The notes: a model not told the origin generated them from the letters alone. A DNA stretch of 64,000 bases from Candidatus Poseidoniaceae archaeon (GCA_030747695.1 JASLKG010000009.1:1-64000); one strand, 5' to 3'; counted from the stretch's first letter, positions 52,796 to 61,903 are shown. A program made the numbers and translations.

Positions 52796-55700
52796 ATGGA
52801 TAATAATACAGACACAAATGAATTTGGCCGTAAAATTGGAATACAGATTTCGGAAGAAATGTCAAGATCGACAAACGTTCTTCCAACTAGAGAATATCAA
52901 TTCAACAAAATGTTAGATGAAATGAATGTTCAAATCGATAGAAAACCAATGCAAACTAAAGTGCATCTCGAACTTACTCGCATGGTAGAGGAATTAATGC
53001 CTCAAGGCAAGCAAATATTGCAAGACGCAACCAACCAATCAAGAATAAAATTTGACATAAGTCGCAGTTGGAGAGAGTTACTGAAGTGGGATAAATCAAT
53101 CCCGTGTCCAGAACAGGGATGCAATCAAATCGTTTTGAAATCAACAGCATCAAATACAGTAGAGCTTTGGGATTTTGTATATGATTTAATAAAAAATCTG
53201 TTTAATGAAAACAAGATTTTAATCGATAAGGAAAAGTGGTTTACTGAGGATGAAAAAACCCAATCTTTGATGAGTTTAGACGGCTTATCTAAAATCATTA
53301 ATTATCATGACAGATCAATACATTGGCCTGCAATTCGCAGTACAATAAAGTATATTCTATTCGAAGAGTGCACAGAAGTAAAAGTGGGAGACATACTTGT
53401 AGATATTAGTGATTTTGAAACTAAGGAATCAGAGTTTTCAGAACTTGAATTAAAGGTAATCCAGGCTAAAAATAAAAAGATTGCAGGACTCTGTCATTTG
53501 CTAAATATTTGCGACTCAGACCCCCTTCAATGTCCTAGTTGCGGCCACAATTTGTTTTGGAATGAAAGACAAGTAAAAAGCGACAAGGAGTTTGATTTTG
53601 AAACAACTTCTAGATTAGCAATAGAAACTAGTATTCGCTGTATAGTTGGTAGTGCAGTAAACCGCCCACCCAAAAAATTAATTGGAAGAATTGATGGTAA
53701 GAAAATAGAAATATTGCGTGGTAAAATAGCTTCAAAATCAAGCGATAGACTTCAAAGAGCAATTTCTGAATCTGTACTTGTATGTAACTCAGTAGTGGGA
53801 GAATTTGAAGTTCCTTATGGGGACAAATCAATTACTTTCAACCCCGAAGACAACCAATCGCAAAGAGTTTATTCAGCAATTAATACTAGAGTAGTCGAAG
53901 AACTGTCACGCGAATTAAAGAAATTGAAACCACTTGCATTTTTCTTGCTGGAAGATGAAGGCGTTATTGATTGGGATAATTGGGGCGGAAACACTGCAAT
54001 TTCAATACTACAAGCATTCAGTTTGGCTGGTTTCGTTATTAGAGATGACAAGACATATAATTTCCTTTATCATAATGGGGAAGCTCCAAAGAGAGATACA
54101 GTTATGTTGAATTTGACAAACGAAATCAATAAAGAAGTACGTGATAGATTCACCGAAAAATCGAGCGATGGAGGAACATACAACGCTCTCGAATTTCTGT
54201 TAAACCGCGATACAACATATCCGATGTTTAGTTTGCCTGTTGATAGATCTCTAAATTACCCAGGGGGATTTATGACCCCCCATATGCAATCCCGCTATCC
54301 TCTAGTTTCAAATAATTCAATCGAAGATTTGTTAAATATTGTTAGATTTGAACCATCTCTTGAAGCGATTAATGCAATAAACAATCTTCAGAAAACAGAA
54401 TGGAAGATAGACAATAAAGTGAAAGATATCACCTTCAGTACACTGAAGAATTTCGTTCAAGAAACATTAGTAGAGAAGTTTGCAATCCGTGAAGTAAATC
54501 CCAAAAAGAAAGTAACAGCACAGGCGCTTTACAAGAGAAGAAATCGTAAAAGTACAAAAGAATTAAACCCAAATTCTAAACCACAAGAGATCAAAGAAAT
54601 TCTTAATGTAGAATGGAATAATTTAGACGCCCTAGATAAGAAAGAATGGGAAAACAAAGCAATCAGCCATAATACGCGAACATTATTGTGTCTAGATATG
54701 AAATGCATATTTCCAACACTTACTCTTGGCCAAGTTACAACTTGGAACGCCTCTCTTAGTTTTATTGAGAAATTAAATTTAGAATTCGAAAAACAAAGCA
54801 ACCAAACCTTTTGGCATGCATGGAGCTTTGATTGGAGAGGAAGAATGGTTACTTCATCCACGCTTCTTTCACCTCAAAGCGATGATTTTTCTAGAGGCAT
54901 GCTAAGGTTTGCTGAATCTCACGCATTAACATCCATTGGGTGGGAATGGTTACAGATACACACAGCTAAATTGATGCGAGGCCGTGCATTGCCAGAAAAT
55001 TTGTTTTCAGCAGAGCAACTTGAAAGTTGGAAACAAATCCAAAAAACCCTCCAAGAGAAAACGCATCAAGCGAACTTAAAAGTTTCAAAAGATCCACTAT
55101 TCATTGAAATATTAGAGATTATTAGCAATTCCCCAATGAAATATTATTCAATTTGGGGTAAAGGCGACGTATTTTTGGCCAAGTCGGAAGGATTTCAGAG
55201 AATTTCAGCAATAATTACTTTCGTAGAGGCACATCAAGGCGGAGGCGAAGGAACAAATGTTTGTTTACCAATAAGCCAAGACGCCTCATCTAGTATTTAT
55301 CAACAAACATCACTTCTTGTAAGAGATAAGCAAATGGCAGAATTAGTTAATGTCGTTCAAGTAGGAAATCATCCGCAAGATGTCTATTTGGAAGTAATAA
55401 ACAATCTTGAGAAAGCATGGGGGAAGAACCCATCTTTCCCAGGCGAATTATCACCAGACCAAATAACTAATTTGATGAAGGTTGTATTGGATAGAGGCGT
55501 TGCAAAGAAACCGGTGATGACAATCGGATATGGAGCAACAGAATCTAATATGGTCAAATCTTTGTTAACACATAATGGTAAGGAATCCGGATTACACGGA
55601 GGTATAATTCCTGTTTGGAAGAGCGATTACAAAATAGTCGATGAGATCTCTCAAGCTTCAAAAGACGAATGGAGTTGGCGAATGACAGCACATCCTTCTA

Positions 55701-56863
55701 GTACACTTTATCCTGCTTTAGTTGACATTAATCCGGAACTGCATGATGTAATCGCTAGAAAAATAATCAAAGATATGAAAATGAGTGTTGAGCAAGTATT
55801 ACCGGGATATGGAGTTCTACGTACAAATCTTGAAGAAATAGCAAAACAAATGCCAATAGGAGCAGATGCGCCAGATCCTGTGGAATGGCAATTACCCGAT
55901 GGGACTTTAGTTAGAAATATCAAAATGCAAAAAGAACAACCTGCTACGCGTTCATATCGCAAAGGAATTGAATCCTCCTCAACTAGAGCGCGAAGAATTG
56001 CTGTAGAGGCAATGGAAGAAATGAGATTACCCAATACTTCTTCTATTCCATTAAGCACGTCTATGCCAATCGATTTTTCAAATATTCCAAATGAATTAAA
56101 AGAATCCGAACCCGAACTCTTTGAAGTGCTAATGATAGCCGAAAAGAAGAGGTTTGAAACAATACTATCTGAACTATCAAATCTCGAAATGTCTGGATAT
56201 AAGCTTTACAAACACTATACAAAAAATAGCATAAAGAAAAGCAATAAAGAAGCTTCTAGCAAAGAAATAAATGATAAAATCCTTGAACAATGGAAAGAAC
56301 TAGATGAACAAATAAAAGAAGAATGGAAAGAACAAATTGAAATGATAAAAACAGATAATGGCATTTCACTTTCCAACCTATCAGTAAATTGGAAGACATT
56401 TAGATCGGTAGTCGGTATTGTTGCTGAAGATAAACCCCTATTAGAACACGAGATAAACGCGTTGCCAGACAAAATCAAGCGAGCAGTTAGAAGATTCTTT
56501 GGAACAGTTGCAGGGGGCCTCTCCCGTCGCCAATTAACATCAGCGAGAAAGCTGAGAGGAGAAATCTCTGGCCTATCTCCTAATTTTGTCCATTCTCATG
56601 ATGCTTGCCATATGAGGTTGGTAGTAAATGATTTATTTAAATCCGGCATCCATGATATTTGGTCAGTTCACGATGCCTTTGGATGCCATCCAAATTATAT
56701 TGGGAAAATGATAGAGTTAGTAAAAACAAATCTATTAATTGTGCATAAGGAAGTTGATGGTGCAAGAGGAACACTCGACAAGTTGATGAAGAAGCATCTT
56801 GGAACTAGTGTTGAAGGCGAACTCAAACTCTCAGAAGTCGGCTCGGATTATTTTATTCAGTGA
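52796..56863 (+). CDS. T7/mitochondrial-type single-subunit DNA-directed RNA polymerase
   Basis: A 1355-aa protein (ATG at 52796; an upstream ATG 13 codons earlier is less likely). Hallmarks of T7-like RNA polymerases, counted from this start: DWRGRM at D679 (T7 DWRGR, 421-425); D829 in LPISQDASSS (T7 catalytic D537); R900, K904, Y912 and G913 in RGVAKKPVMTIGYG, the same spacing as T7 R627, K631, Y639 and G640; NFVHSHDACH with H1266 (T7 H784); and H1292-D1293 in VHDAFG (T7 H811-D812). Catalytic and substrate-choice residues are all kept. It is longer than T7 RNAP (883 aa) owing to a long N-terminal part with two Cys clusters (CPEQGC near 103, CPSCGH near 245) and two HMG-box-like inserts (about 571-625 and 1134-1183). 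It should transcribe from dedicated promoters. No such enzyme is known to me from archaea; a viral or plasmid origin is likely. Confidence 0.93.
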   Translation: MDNNTDTNEFGRKIGIQISEEMSRSTNVLPTREYQFNKMLDEMNVQIDRKPMQTKVHLELTRMVEELMPQGKQILQDATNQSRIKFDISRSWRELLKWDKSIPCPEQGCNQIVLKSTASNTVELWDFVYDLIKNLFNENKILIDKEKWFTEDEKTQSLMSLDGLSKIINYHDRSIHWPAIRSTIKYILFEECTEVKVGDILVDISDFETKESEFSELELKVIQAKNKKIAGLCHLLNICDSDPLQCPSCGHNLFWNERQVKSDKEFDFETTSRLAIETSIRCIVGSAVNRPPKKLIGRIDGKKIEILRGKIASKSSDRLQRAISESVLVCNSVVGEFEVPYGDKSITFNPEDNQSQRVYSAINTRVVEELSRELKKLKPLAFFLLEDEGVIDWDNWGGNTAISILQAFSLAGFVIRDDKTYNFLYHNGEAPKRDTVMLNLTNEINKEVRDRFTEKSSDGGTYNALEFLLNRDTTYPMFSLPVDRSLNYPGGFMTPHMQSRYPLVSNNSIEDLLNIVRFEPSLEAINAINNLQKTEWKIDNKVKDITFSTLKNFVQETLVEKFAIREVNPKKKVTAQALYKRRNRKSTKELNPNSKPQEIKEILNVEWNNLDALDKKEWENKAISHNTRTLLCLDMKCIFPTLTLGQVTTWNASLSFIEKLNLEFEKQSNQTFWHAWSFDWRGRMVTSSTLLSPQSDDFSRGMLRFAESHALTSIGWEWLQIHTAKLMRGRALPENLFSAEQLESWKQIQKTLQEKTHQANLKVSKDPLFIEILEIISNSPMKYYSIWGKGDVFLAKSEGFQRISAIITFVEAHQGGGEGTNVCLPISQDASSSIYQQTSLLVRDKQMAELVNVVQVGNHPQDVYLEVINNLEKAWGKNPSFPGELSPDQITNLMKVVLDRGVAKKPVMTIGYGATESNMVKSLLTHNGKESGLHGGIIPVWKSDYKIVDEISQASKDEWSWRMTAHPSSTLYPALVDINPELHDVIARKIIKDMKMSVEQVLPGYGVLRTNLEEIAKQMPIGADAPDPVEWQLPDGTLVRNIKMQKEQPATRSYRKGIESSSTRARRIAVEAMEEMRLPNTSSIPLSTSMPIDFSNIPNELKESEPELFEVLMIAEKKRFETILSELSNLEMSGYKLYKHYTKNSIKKSNKEASSKEINDKILEQWKELDEQIKEEWKEQIEMIKTDNGISLSNLSVNWKTFRSVVGIVAEDKPLLEHEINALPDKIKRAVRRFFGTVAGGLSRRQLTSARKLRGEISGLSPNFVHSHDACHMRLVVNDLFKSGIHDIWSVHDAFGCHPNYIGKMIELVKTNLLIVHKEVDGARGTLDKLMKKHLGTSVEGELKLSEVGSDYFIQ

Positions 56864-56872
56864 GGTGAAAAT

Positions 56873-58108
56873 ATGGTTAGTGAATTAACAAATAAAGTAT
56901 ACGAAGCGATAATCACTTCTGGGAAATCATCCGAAGAATTAGCAACAGACTTTCTGTTGAAAAACGGGTACCGTACAGATAAGTGGGGCTCGTTAATTTT
57001 AGAACCAAGGAAGGGCTGGGTTGTACTGAAGATACCCTCGCGTAAAGATGGCCCAAACGCAAAAGTAGACTTTGAAAACTTTAGTGATGAATCCGAAGCT
57101 AAAGAACTAGCGAATAAATTATACCCGAATAGTACTCCAGAATGGATCAACTCAATTTGCTATGAAGGAATAGTTCATTTTGATAAATGTACCAAAGCAA
57201 AGAAAAAAACAATTGATTTAGATGATAATGATGAATTAAACCAGCAACAAATCATAGAAGCAAATAAGGCAAGAATAATTGAAAAAATTGACGGGTTCCT
57301 CAATAAACATGAAAATTCTACTAAGTTAGGCTTAATGCGGTATCCTACTTCAGATGACGCCGTTGAAGCATTCTTGGAAGTTGTAAAACAAAATAATATG
57401 ACTATAGCGCACAATCTTAAACAGTTAAGGGCACAAGATCAAGAAGGGAATTGGTATGTCAGAGATTCTAGCCAATGGAAAGATAAGTATGGCAATAAAG
57501 AAATTATGCCTAAAATTCCAGAACCAATTCAAACAGTCAACAGTATTGCATATGACAATTTAGGATTTTTAGTTCACTTTTACGATTATTTTTTCAACCA
57601 AGAACAAGCAACAATAGCTTATGCACTTGCTCTCGGCCATCTAATTATAAACGAATCAAATCCAGTAAGATCAGCCTTAGATGGCGACGACGTAATTGGA
57701 ATTTTTGAATCATCAGATCTTACGAAAACAATAATCTCAATGACTAAACTTGGATTTGATATACAACCAATCATGAGCCCTACTGGAGAATGTATTGGCG
57801 CAATACGTCTTCAAGACGTTTTGAAATTTATATCCGAAGAAGGCGAGAAATTGCTCCCAAAGAATTTTGAGTTGAAGACATTAAAGAAGTTAGGATTACT
57901 ACTTCCAAGTCCTCCAATATTGGATGGAAGAGGCCCCCTATCTGATGCTGAAAGTATCTTGAAATCGGGCTCTGATGGAATATTGGTTAGAGTTAATCCA
58001 GAAACCTGGTGGGACGAGGAGACTAAAGATGTAATTTCTAGCACTTTAAAGCCCGGGTTACACATGATGACTTCGCACGATATAACAGCCTACCACCTAT
58101 CAAAATAA
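56873..58108 (+). CDS. CBS-like protein following the RNA polymerase, 411 aa
   Basis: It starts 9 bp after the polymerase stop with GAGGTGA as ribosome site, so the two are surely one transcript. The N-terminal 80 residues form a small alpha/beta domain (ILEPRKGWVVLKIPSR). The middle is helical. The last 150 residues look like a CBS pair: VIGIFESSDLTKTIISM, then IQPIMSPTGECIGAIRLQDV, and PLSDAESILKSGSDGILVRV with a final LHMMTSHDITAYHLSK. CBS domains bind adenine nucleotides and control partners. A regulatory or initiation-factor role for the polymerase is an inference from position. The other rightward island gene also has CBS-like parts. Confidence 0.6.
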   Translation: MVSELTNKVYEAIITSGKSSEELATDFLLKNGYRTDKWGSLILEPRKGWVVLKIPSRKDGPNAKVDFENFSDESEAKELANKLYPNSTPEWINSICYEGIVHFDKCTKAKKKTIDLDDNDELNQQQIIEANKARIIEKIDGFLNKHENSTKLGLMRYPTSDDAVEAFLEVVKQNNMTIAHNLKQLRAQDQEGNWYVRDSSQWKDKYGNKEIMPKIPEPIQTVNSIAYDNLGFLVHFYDYFFNQEQATIAYALALGHLIINESNPVRSALDGDDVIGIFESSDLTKTIISMTKLGFDIQPIMSPTGECIGAIRLQDVLKFISEEGEKLLPKNFELKTLKKLGLLLPSPPILDGRGPLSDAESILKSGSDGILVRVNPETWWDEETKDVISSTLKPGLHMMTSHDITAYHLSK

Positions 58109-58124
58109 GTAACAGATTTCAATC

Positions 58125-58532
58125 CTATAACTTTGGTTTGGGATCAAACAACCATCTGCCAACCCATAGTGCAATACCAATCATTGCTAATTGAGCAAAG
58201 GCTCGAGCTATGTGACCCCCTGTAGAAAGACGAATCCCGCCAATTTCAATATCATTAATCCACATATTTACGTTAGCCCAGTAAAGTAATACCAAGAATA
58301 TGGCCAGCAATCCACCTGCTTTACGGCGTGTCTGTGGGATAATTAATCCAGTACCTAGGGCGATTTCTACTATTCCGCTAGCATATACCCAAAATCTTGG
58401 GTGCCCAAGAATTGTAGGAACGATAGGCTCAAACCAGACAGGATCTAGAAAGTGATCAACGCCAATCTTGATGAAAAATAATCCTAGGGCAAGTGCAGCA
58501 AAGTTACGTAGGACATAGATGGCCCCGCTCAT
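58125..58532 (-). CDS. DoxX-family membrane protein
   Basis: A 135-aa protein with four hydrophobic helices and the DoxX pattern: LALGLFFIKIGVDHFLDP at the start, WVYASGIVEIALGTGLIIP and GGLLAIFLVLLYWANVNMW. DoxX proteins are found with thiosulfate:quinone oxidoreductase or, in most genomes, with unclear redox roles. It is convergent with the end of the island (16 bp away) and may be co-transcribed with the Lrp-type regulator upstream. Confidence 0.8.
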   Translation of the reverse strand: MSGAIYVLRNFAALALGLFFIKIGVDHFLDPVWFEPIVPTILGHPRFWVYASGIVEIALGTGLIIPQTRRKAGGLLAIFLVLLYWANVNMWINDIEIGGIRLSTGGHIARAFAQLAMIGIALWVGRWLFDPKPKL

Positions 58533-58545
58533 ATTTCTCGCCCAC

Positions 58546-58968
58546 TTAGTATTGTTCTAGGACAAGTTCTGTAGTGGTGCTAGCAATATCTGTAGGGGCA
58601 GCGAGCCACATACGATCAAGAAGAGCACGAAGCGCCATGGTATCATCAACGTGAACAAGAGCAACTAGGTCAGCTTCACCGGAAACTTCGTAGATAACTT
58701 CAACTCCATCCCATCCAGTAACTTCTCCTGCAAACGTGCCAATTTCAGCTCCAGGGCTAACTTTGATTCTAACTAGAGCAGTAAGGCCAATTCCCCCTTC
58801 GCGAATAGTGTATCCTCGAATTGTTCCATTTTCTTCCATGCTACGTACATGTGTACGTATTGTTCTTTCACTAGCGCCCACTAATTTTGCTAATTCAACA
58901 AACGACATACGCCCATTTTTCCTTAACTCTGAAAGAATAGCTCGGTCAATCTCTGCAATTCGGGCCAT
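58546..58968 (-). CDS. Lrp/AsnC-family transcription regulator
   Basis: A 140-aa regulator from the ATG at 58968 (the open frame extends upstream but this is the usual start). A winged helix-turn-helix lies at 1-55 (EIDRAILSELRKNGRMSFVELAKLVGASERTIRTHV) and a RAM (ligand-binding, ferredoxin-like) domain follows at 65-140. Lrp proteins form octamers and often repress their own gene; the ligand is usually an amino acid. It sits directly before the DoxX gene. Confidence 0.85.
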   Translation of the reverse strand: MARIAEIDRAILSELRKNGRMSFVELAKLVGASERTIRTHVRSMEENGTIRGYTIREGGIGLTALVRIKVSPGAEIGTFAGEVTGWDGVEVIYEVSGEADLVALVHVDDTMALRALLDRMWLAAPTDIASTTTELVLEQY

Positions 58969-59003
58969 GAACAGTCCTGCCCCTTTCTGTATATGAAAGT
59001 GAC

Positions 59004-59078
59004 CTATTTTGTAATAGAATGACATATTTGCACTAGATTGGATAGTCAACCGGAACAAATTCTTCCGAATTCCGGAAG
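59004..59078. promoter_or_regulatory. Candidate operator region upstream of the Lrp-type gene
   Basis: CTATT-TTGT-AATAG at 59004-59017 and CTTCCG-AATTC-CGGAAG at 59062-59078 are inverted repeats between the Lrp-type gene and the 148-aa gene. The first has the size of a typical archaeal Lrp site and overlaps the probable promoter of the regulator; the second has a 6-bp perfect arm. No TATA box can be told with confidence. Confidence 0.35.
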
Positions 59079-59125
59079 TATCTTCCTAGAAACCATCGCC
59101 TTCAAAAGACTCCTAGAGTTGGAAC

Positions 59126-59572
59126 ATGATGATGAGCGCCTCAGAATCGGTTTCAATGGAAGCCGTACAAGCATTCTTTGATGAGGTAGTAGAGTTAGAA
59201 TTATCGAAACGGCATAATGAGTGGTATCAAGTAGATGTAGCAGCAGTATTAGATGGATGCAGCATCCAAGGCCATGAAGTAGATTCAGCTTCAGGGGATT
59301 CACTTATTTTTTTGAAAAATAGTTTGATATTTTGCTCTCCAGAACTTGGAGTGATGCGGCACTATCCTAGAAATCTAGTACATTGCTTTACAGAAGATCT
59401 TAGAAACAAACCACGTTCAGATAATCCTTCACTTGTTTTCAGAGGCGAATTGTTTTCCATAACGCCAAAAGGCGAACAATTGTGTTGGGTTAGGGATTGC
59501 ATTTCAGAACATGAAATCCCTAAAAATCAGAGCGCCATTGCAAAGTGGATGAGATGGCTTAACAAAGCATGA
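59126..59572 (+). CDS. Hypothetical protein, 148 aa
   Basis: Three ATGs in a row (59126, 59129 and 59132) allow small start shifts. The protein is mixed alpha/beta, with a helix (MEAVQAFFDEVVELELSK), strands (SLIFLKNSLIFCSPELGVM) and a C-terminal helix with Trp. No motif recognised. It lies 54 bp before enolase on the same strand, so may share its transcript. Confidence 0.55.
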   Translation: MMMSASESVSMEAVQAFFDEVVELELSKRHNEWYQVDVAAVLDGCSIQGHEVDSASGDSLIFLKNSLIFCSPELGVMRHYPRNLVHCFTEDLRNKPRSDNPSLVFRGELFSITPKGEQLCWVRDCISEHEIPKNQSAIAKWMRWLNKA

Positions 59573-59626
59573 TTATCCGTTTCATTCAAGGACGGCTTAC
59601 ACTTCGCCTGTTACAGAGGGACAAAC

Positions 59627-60877
59627 ATGTCCGACATCATTTCCGGTCTCGATGCTCGAATGGTTCTCGATAGTCGAGGAAACCCAACCGTTGAAGTAGA
59701 TTGTTACGTTAATGGAGCACTCTTAGGTCGCGCAATGGTTCCTAGCGGCGCATCTACTGGCGCTCATGAGGCAATTGAATTACGAGACGGGGATGCTTCT
59801 AGGTGGCTAGGAAAAGGTGTCGATAAAGCGGTGAATAATGTTGTAGAAACTATTCAAGAAGCATTGGTTGGGATGCCTGTTGACGATCAAAAAGCCCTAG
59901 ATGAAATAATGATTGAATTGGACGGAACAACGAATAAGGCTAATTTAGGCGCTAATTCGATGCTTGGCGTATCAATGGCTTGTTTACACGCCGGAGCTGC
60001 AGTACATGAACTACCTCTTTGGCGCTATATTGGAGGAGTTGCAGGAGGCCAAATGCCAGTGCCAATGCTGAATATACTCAATGGAGGTGCACACGCAGCC
60101 TCTAATGTTGACATCCAAGAATTTATGGTTATGCCACATGGGTTTGATACATTTCCCGAAGCGTTACGCGCAGGAGTAGAGTGTTATCATTCGTTGAAAA
60201 GAGAACTCAAAACAGATGGCTTACTTGGTGGCGTAGGAGATGAAGGCGGGTTTGCGCCAAATCTTCCAGCTAACGAAGAAGGATTAGCATACATGGTTAG
60301 AGCGATTGAGGGCGCAGGATATAGTACCGAAGACATTGGCATCTCTCTCGATGTAGCCTCTACAGAATTTTTCAAAGACGGGGCATATCATATGGATGGT
60401 AAATCATTATCTGGCGAAGAACTCACTGACATTTATGCCGAGTGGGTTGATGAATATCCATTACTTTCCATAGAAGATGGATTCGCAGAAGATGATTGGA
60501 GAAGCTGGACCCATTGCATGCGAGAAATAGGGGACAAGGTGCAACTTGTGGGGGACGATTTGTTTGTAACCCAGTCTGAAAGACTCTCAATGGGAATAGA
60601 AACTAATGCTGCAAATGCAATATTGATCAAAGTAAATCAAGTAGGCACAGTTACTGAAACTCTCGAAACAATGGATTTAGCAACAGCTCATGGTTACAAT
60701 TGCGTAGTAAGTCATCGTAGTGGGGAAACCGAAGATACAACAATTGCTGACATTGCAGTAGGAACAAGAGCAGGGCAAATTAAAACTGGAGCACCTGCAC
60801 GTTCTGATAGAGTTTCAAAGTACAACCAACTATTACGTATCAGTAACGAAGTGACAGAATATCGCTCTCCATTTTGA
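59627..60877 (+). CDS. eno: Enolase (phosphopyruvate hydratase)
   Basis: A 416-aa enolase complete at both ends. Conserved elements are ARMVLDSRGNPTVEVD at the start, GGAHAASNVDIQEFM, GDEGGFAPN (catalytic Glu), LSIEDGFAEDDW and LVGDDLFVTQ with Mg2+-binding acidic residues, ILIKVNQVGT (catalytic Lys) and the closing SHRSGETEDTTIAD. It interconverts 2-phosphoglycerate and phosphoenolpyruvate in glycolysis and gluconeogenesis. Confidence 0.97.
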   Translation: MSDIISGLDARMVLDSRGNPTVEVDCYVNGALLGRAMVPSGASTGAHEAIELRDGDASRWLGKGVDKAVNNVVETIQEALVGMPVDDQKALDEIMIELDGTTNKANLGANSMLGVSMACLHAGAAVHELPLWRYIGGVAGGQMPVPMLNILNGGAHAASNVDIQEFMVMPHGFDTFPEALRAGVECYHSLKRELKTDGLLGGVGDEGGFAPNLPANEEGLAYMVRAIEGAGYSTEDIGISLDVASTEFFKDGAYHMDGKSLSGEELTDIYAEWVDEYPLLSIEDGFAEDDWRSWTHCMREIGDKVQLVGDDLFVTQSERLSMGIETNAANAILIKVNQVGTVTETLETMDLATAHGYNCVVSHRSGETEDTTIADIAVGTRAGQIKTGAPARSDRVSKYNQLLRISNEVTEYRSPF

Positions 60878-60886
60878 GGTGTAACT

Positions 60887-61903
60887 ATGGGCGTTAAACG
60901 GGAACTTTTACCCGTTGTATTGATTTTAATAGCACTCATTTTGGCACGGGAAATTTATCCTTATGCAGGCGTGATGGAGCCAGATGCACAAGAAGGATTC
61001 ACAGTTGAAATGATTGCAGATGGACTGGGAGGCCCTGCGTGTTTAGTTTGGCATCAAGATGTGTTACACATTTGCGATCGTGATGATGGCAGAATTGTGA
61101 CATTAGAGGGGGAAGTAATGTTAGACGGATTAAGAAACCCCCATGGCTTATTATTCTTAGAAGATTCATTAATCATTTCAGAAAAGGGACGGTTGACAAA
61201 ATGGAGCCTTAATTTTACAGATAAAGAAGTATTAGTCGATGATGTGCCATGGGGCAATCATCAAACCAATGCCATTAACCAATTACCAAACGGCACTCTA
61301 ATTTGGCATTCGGGAAGTACATGCAATCATTGCGTGGAAGAAGACCCACGTAATGGCGCACTACTTTGGGTCAACTCAACTACAGGAGAACATGGGATTC
61401 TTGCAACTGGTATTCGTAATTCATTTGACGGAATCTGGGTTGAAGGTATGGGCTATTTGTTCAGTGATAATGGACAAGATACGGAAGGGGATGATTTCCC
61501 AAATGAAGAAGTAAACTTGTATGTTGAAGGAGCAGATTATGGTTGGCTGACAGAGTCTTCCGAAGATCCAGTACCTGAAGGAACCGAAGGGCCAATCGCT
61601 GTATGGACTCCCCATTCATCACTTAATGGAATGACAACAAGACCAGCAAATATGCCCGGAGATGATTATACAGTTTATGCAACAGTGTACGGCTCATGGG
61701 CAACATTATTTCCAAAGGGCCATCAAATAGTGAAGATAGATTTCACACAAACAGATGACCTTTGGGTTGGCGATATTGAAGTCTTTGTATCTGATGCTGG
61801 GACACCTTTACCAATCACCGGAGGCCCAGATGGCAATCTCTATTATGCTACGTTTGACAATGGAGGAGCAGTCTTCAAAATTAGTCCTCAAGCCACTGTT
61901 TAA
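60887..61903 (+). CDS. Secreted beta-propeller, PQQ glucose-dehydrogenase-like
   Basis: A 338-aa protein with an N-terminal membrane helix or signal (LLPVVLILIALILAREIYPY) without an obvious lipobox. The rest resembles soluble quinoprotein glucose/sorbosone dehydrogenases: LGGPACLVWHQDVLHICDRDDG, GLRNPHGLLFLED, NAINQLPNGTLIWHSGS and GIRNSFDGIWVE. The family would oxidise sugars outside the cell with PQQ, but PQQ-binding residues cannot be confirmed by eye; a non-catalytic propeller is possible. It starts 10 bp after enolase, so it is in one operon with it. The 3' end overlaps the aminotransferase by 23 bp. Confidence 0.65.
   Translation: MGVKRELLPVVLILIALILAREIYPYAGVMEPDAQEGFTVEMIADGLGGPACLVWHQDVLHICDRDDGRIVTLEGEVMLDGLRNPHGLLFLEDSLIISEKGRLTKWSLNFTDKEVLVDDVPWGNHQTNAINQLPNGTLIWHSGSTCNHCVEEDPRNGALLWVNSTTGEHGILATGIRNSFDGIWVEGMGYLFSDNGQDTEGDDFPNEEVNLYVEGADYGWLTESSEDPVPEGTEGPIAVWTPHSSLNGMTTRPANMPGDDYTVYATVYGSWATLFPKGHQIVKIDFTQTDDLWVGDIEVFVSDAGTPLPITGGPDGNLYYATFDNGGAVFKISPQATV

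Noticed and set aside
53628-56478. Open frames antisense to the RNA polymerase
   Set aside because: They have low-complexity, Ser/Phe-rich products, no ribosome sites, and lie opposite a strongly supported gene.
33358-58108. Island as an integrated virus
   Set aside because: I see a single-subunit RNA polymerase and a dTMP-kinase-like gene, but no capsid, portal, terminase, integrase or DNA polymerase. A degraded or unusual element cannot be excluded.
59062-59078. Firm operator call for the Lrp regulator
   Set aside because: The inverted repeat is short and sits far from the regulator's start; it is listed only as a candidate.
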